From positions 124,001-188,000 of the forward strand of contig JAFTMS010000018.1 of the NCBI GenBank assembly GCA_017452265.1: 64,000 nucleotides of DNA. The letters run 5' to 3'. This document shows positions 62,457-64,000 of this stretch, piece after piece. Made by a program: the position numbers and the translations under genes. Numbering within the stretch: position 1 is the first letter of the stretch; each line of letters begins with the position of its first letter. Origin of the DNA: Bacteroidales bacterium. GTDB lineage: Bacteria; Bacteroidota; Bacteroidia; Bacteroidales; UBA932. The notes under the pieces were generated by a model, which had not been told where the DNA came from, ran no database searches, and saw nothing but the letters and a program-made list of their open reading frames with translations.

Positions 62457-63425
62457 TTATTTGTTAGTATTATTGTTATTTATAAATTGCTCATAGCAGA
62501 ACTCGCCATACTTTTGCATCAATGTGAAAGCACGACATAATCCTTGAGAGGCGAACGTATGTGCAATGAGGGCCTTGTAGGTTTTACCCTTATATGTTAT
62601 TGAGATAACCTTGCACCTGCCTCTGAGTTTACCATCTCGTTTTAATGGATCACTTATCGCAACTGGCTCTGACAAATCGAATGTGTTAGGATAAACCCGA
62701 TTATAGTCTTCAAAGATTTTTTCGAATATGGCTGATGCAAAGATGATGTACCGCCTTTCTTCTGAAAAGATTTCATCTAAAAGGATGTCGATGTACGGAT
62801 GGAACAGATGAATATGCTTTCTGCCGATAGAAAATTTAGAAGAAGCATAAGGGATAAGTTCCAGTTGAAGTTTATCAGATAGAACTCTTGTCTTGGCTTC
62901 TATACAAACTGATCTGTTGCTCCAGTCCAGAACAGACGGTAAATTAATTCCACTGTTCTTCCATGATGACAAGAAAGCAGCCTGTTTGATGTCAAACTCG
63001 TCATAACGCAACTTGCTGGAATCATCCGGATCGATATCGTTGATACCAAAATCCCGCCTGCCGACAAGAAAGTCTTTGACAAAATCATCCGTTGAAGTGT
63101 TGACGTGCCGATCCTTTACCTGCGCCCAAAGATTATCACATTTTTCTGCAGATATACCGGGATTGAGATTTACCACAACAGTTTTAGCCTTCCTGTCACC
63201 ACAGAAATATCCTGGCAGCCCCTTTGAGGATAATTTCGTTACAGAAGTACATAGAGCCATGCCTAATTCCATTGCAGCAGAGATCTCCCCATTATCAAGA
63301 AGTTCCCCTAAATCCTTACAGATTTTGGCATCCAATAGATGTGCGCACATAATAGCATCAGTTCCTTCCTCCGCCCCTGAGAAATTAGGGTTATAAATAC
63401 AGAAAGCGTGGGACGAATCACTCAT
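62457..63425 (-). CDS. Unrecognised 322-aa protein heading the accessory array
   Basis: Cytosolic (no signal). Notable blocks: YFCGDRKAKTVVVNLNPGIS, resembling the NPG strand-loop of uracil-DNA-glycosylase-like folds; FVKDFLVGRRDFGINDIDPD; SIGRKHIHLFHPYIDILLDE; SEERRYIIFASAIFEKIFED. The order VNLNPG, then a His-rich late motif, is compatible with a UDG-like superfamily protein, but the match is weak. It is the first gene of the array, with a candidate -7 box at 63609-63616, and the acidic WG-repeat gene follows 11 bp later. Confidence 0.65.
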   Translation of the reverse strand: MSDSSHAFCIYNPNFSGAEEGTDAIMCAHLLDAKICKDLGELLDNGEISAAMELGMALCTSVTKLSSKGLPGYFCGDRKAKTVVVNLNPGISAEKCDNLWAQVKDRHVNTSTDDFVKDFLVGRRDFGINDIDPDDSSKLRYDEFDIKQAAFLSSWKNSGINLPSVLDWSNRSVCIEAKTRVLSDKLQLELIPYASSKFSIGRKHIHLFHPYIDILLDEIFSEERRYIIFASAIFEKIFEDYNRVYPNTFDLSEPVAISDPLKRDGKLRGRCKVISITYKGKTYKALIAHTFASQGLCRAFTLMQKYGEFCYEQFINNNNTNK

Positions 63426-63690
63426 TTCAGCTGATAGGCCCTAGGAACTGCCTTGGAATTGAAATAAGCAACAGCCCACGCTGATATCGTGTGCCACAAG
63501 GGTACAGATACAGGTGAGGAAGTCTGCTTATTCTCATTCCGTGTGAATTTCCTAGGTTCATCAGCGAGAATCAAGCAAAACACTCTCTGTGTTTCAGTAT
63601 TAGTGCTACAAACATAGCAAAATAATTACAAATAAACAACGCAGAGACCCGGTTTCGAGGGCTGTTGCTGTTTTACCTTACAAAGGTATG
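63426..63690. other. Promoter region of the accessory array
   Basis: No gene seen. The minus strand reads TATGTTTG at 63609-63616 (TAnnTTTG) with GTTG 20 nt upstream of it, giving a ~175-nt leader for the 322-aa gene. CCTAGG occurs at 63440-63445 and again at 63551-63556. The leader length leaves room for regulation, but no known riboswitch was recognised. Confidence 0.45.
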
Positions 63691-63720
63691 AAAAAAGACA
63701 ACCCACTTGGATTGTCTTTT
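63691..63720 (-). terminator. Terminator of the right-edge gene
   Basis: AAAAGACAA (63693-63701) pairs with TTGTCTTTT (63712-63720). On the minus strand the stem runs into TTTTTT. It lies 23 bp past the stop at 63744 and insulates the accessory array from the gene at the window edge. Confidence 0.8.
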
Positions 63721-63743
63721 CTTGTCTTTATCAACAGTCAGAC

Positions 63744-64000
63744 TCAGTCTGACGTTTTGGATTGCAAACGTTCGAGTTCGGGCGAAAATGGTTTGGTTTC
63801 TATCACGGCTAATGATCGTCTGTGGTGCTTATCAAATTGACTGTTGAAGTATACTTTTATCTGGCTTGACATCCAATTATCATGAATCAGGTCCTGATAA
63901 GAATTCCATAAAGACTGTACTTCTTCCACAGTTTTTGCCAATTCGATATAACAGGATTCTCGATATGCAATATTCTGGCACTTGACCAGCATTGAATCGT
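63744..64000 (-). CDS. Unrecognised protein, C-terminal part only
   Basis: The frame is open to the right window edge; at least 84 residues are visible (from NIAYRESCYIELAKTVEEVQ to FSPELERLQSKTSD). An ATG at 63992 exists, but the frame continues upstream, so this is probably the end of a longer gene. Helical, charged, without a recognisable motif. It is followed by an intrinsic terminator. Confidence 0.5.
   Translation of the reverse strand, partial: DSMLVKCQNIAYRESCYIELAKTVEEVQSLWNSYQDLIHDNWMSSQIKVYFNSQFDKHHRRSLAVIETKPFSPELERLQSKTSD

Overview
The window looks like chromosomal DNA of a Bacteroidales bacterium (gut or oral type; genus not determined). Evidence: promoter -7 boxes fit the Bacteroidetes consensus TAnnTTTG and Shine-Dalgarno sequences are mostly absent. 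Fimbrillin-type surface lipoproteins occur beside a DUF3575 outer-membrane protein. The PPi-type phosphofructokinase, the Rho with a long disordered insert, the MaeB fused to a Pta domain, the large LptD and the short psd also fit this order. No rRNA, tRNA, CRISPR or prophage was found.

Layout. 1-11.8 kb (minus): a six-gene surface adhesin/fimbria operon running leftward from a promoter that carries a run of ten G/C. It encodes a DUF3575 outer-membrane protein, an Mfa2/FimB-like lipoprotein, then four large fimbrillin-like lipoproteins with beta-helix/GLUG regions; the last is cut by the window edge. 11.9-22.1 kb (minus): maeB, an MmcQ/YjbR protein, a metallophosphoesterase, a GH2 beta-galactosidase, and an operon of a HARE-HTH protein, an AlaX-type editing protein, two internally deleted genes and a flavin reductase, then PPi-PFK. 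22.1-31.4 kb (plus): a tight operon ligA, yihY/brkB, rsh (relA/spoT), an Ig-like lipoprotein, a beta-barrel protein and ispG. 31.4-34 kb: a repeat-rich gap, a DUF2975/XRE pair behind a symmetric operator, and two exported proteins of unknown function. 34-39 kb (minus): rsfS, ftsH, cdsA, psd and a CNNM/CorC protein (envelope and ribosome housekeeping). 39-41.4 kb: birA, with an in-frame tandem repeat, and a RAYT-like HUH transposase flanked on both sides by paired 36-bp palindromes. 41.3-48.8 kb (minus): two DUF2007 proteins, rpe, pepD, dnaA, an MlaD-type protein and an N-acetylmuramoyl-L-alanine amidase. 48.9-53.8 kb (plus): lptD and rho. 53.8-55.2 kb (minus): a lipoprotein and a lipoprotein-type nitroreductase.

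55.3-63.4 kb is an AT-richer accessory segment of at least ten same-strand, closely packed genes. They encode two lipoproteins, a 58-aa basic protein, a voltage-sensor ion channel with a large unrecognised C-terminal domain, a pyroglutamyl-peptidase remnant, small coiled-coil and paralogous proteins, an LRR_5 protein, an acidic WG-repeat protein and an unrecognised 322-aa protein. I cannot assign the set to any described system. It and the RAYT/palindrome element are the two best candidates for something new.

Two further themes recur. First, dispersed repeats (GTCATTGCGAGGAGC and GTCATTCTGAGC types) occur between genes and, in birA, inside a coding frame. Second, collapsed genes have lost their middles or 5' ends while the flanking operon kept its order (19.5-19.7 kb and 59.1-59.4 kb).
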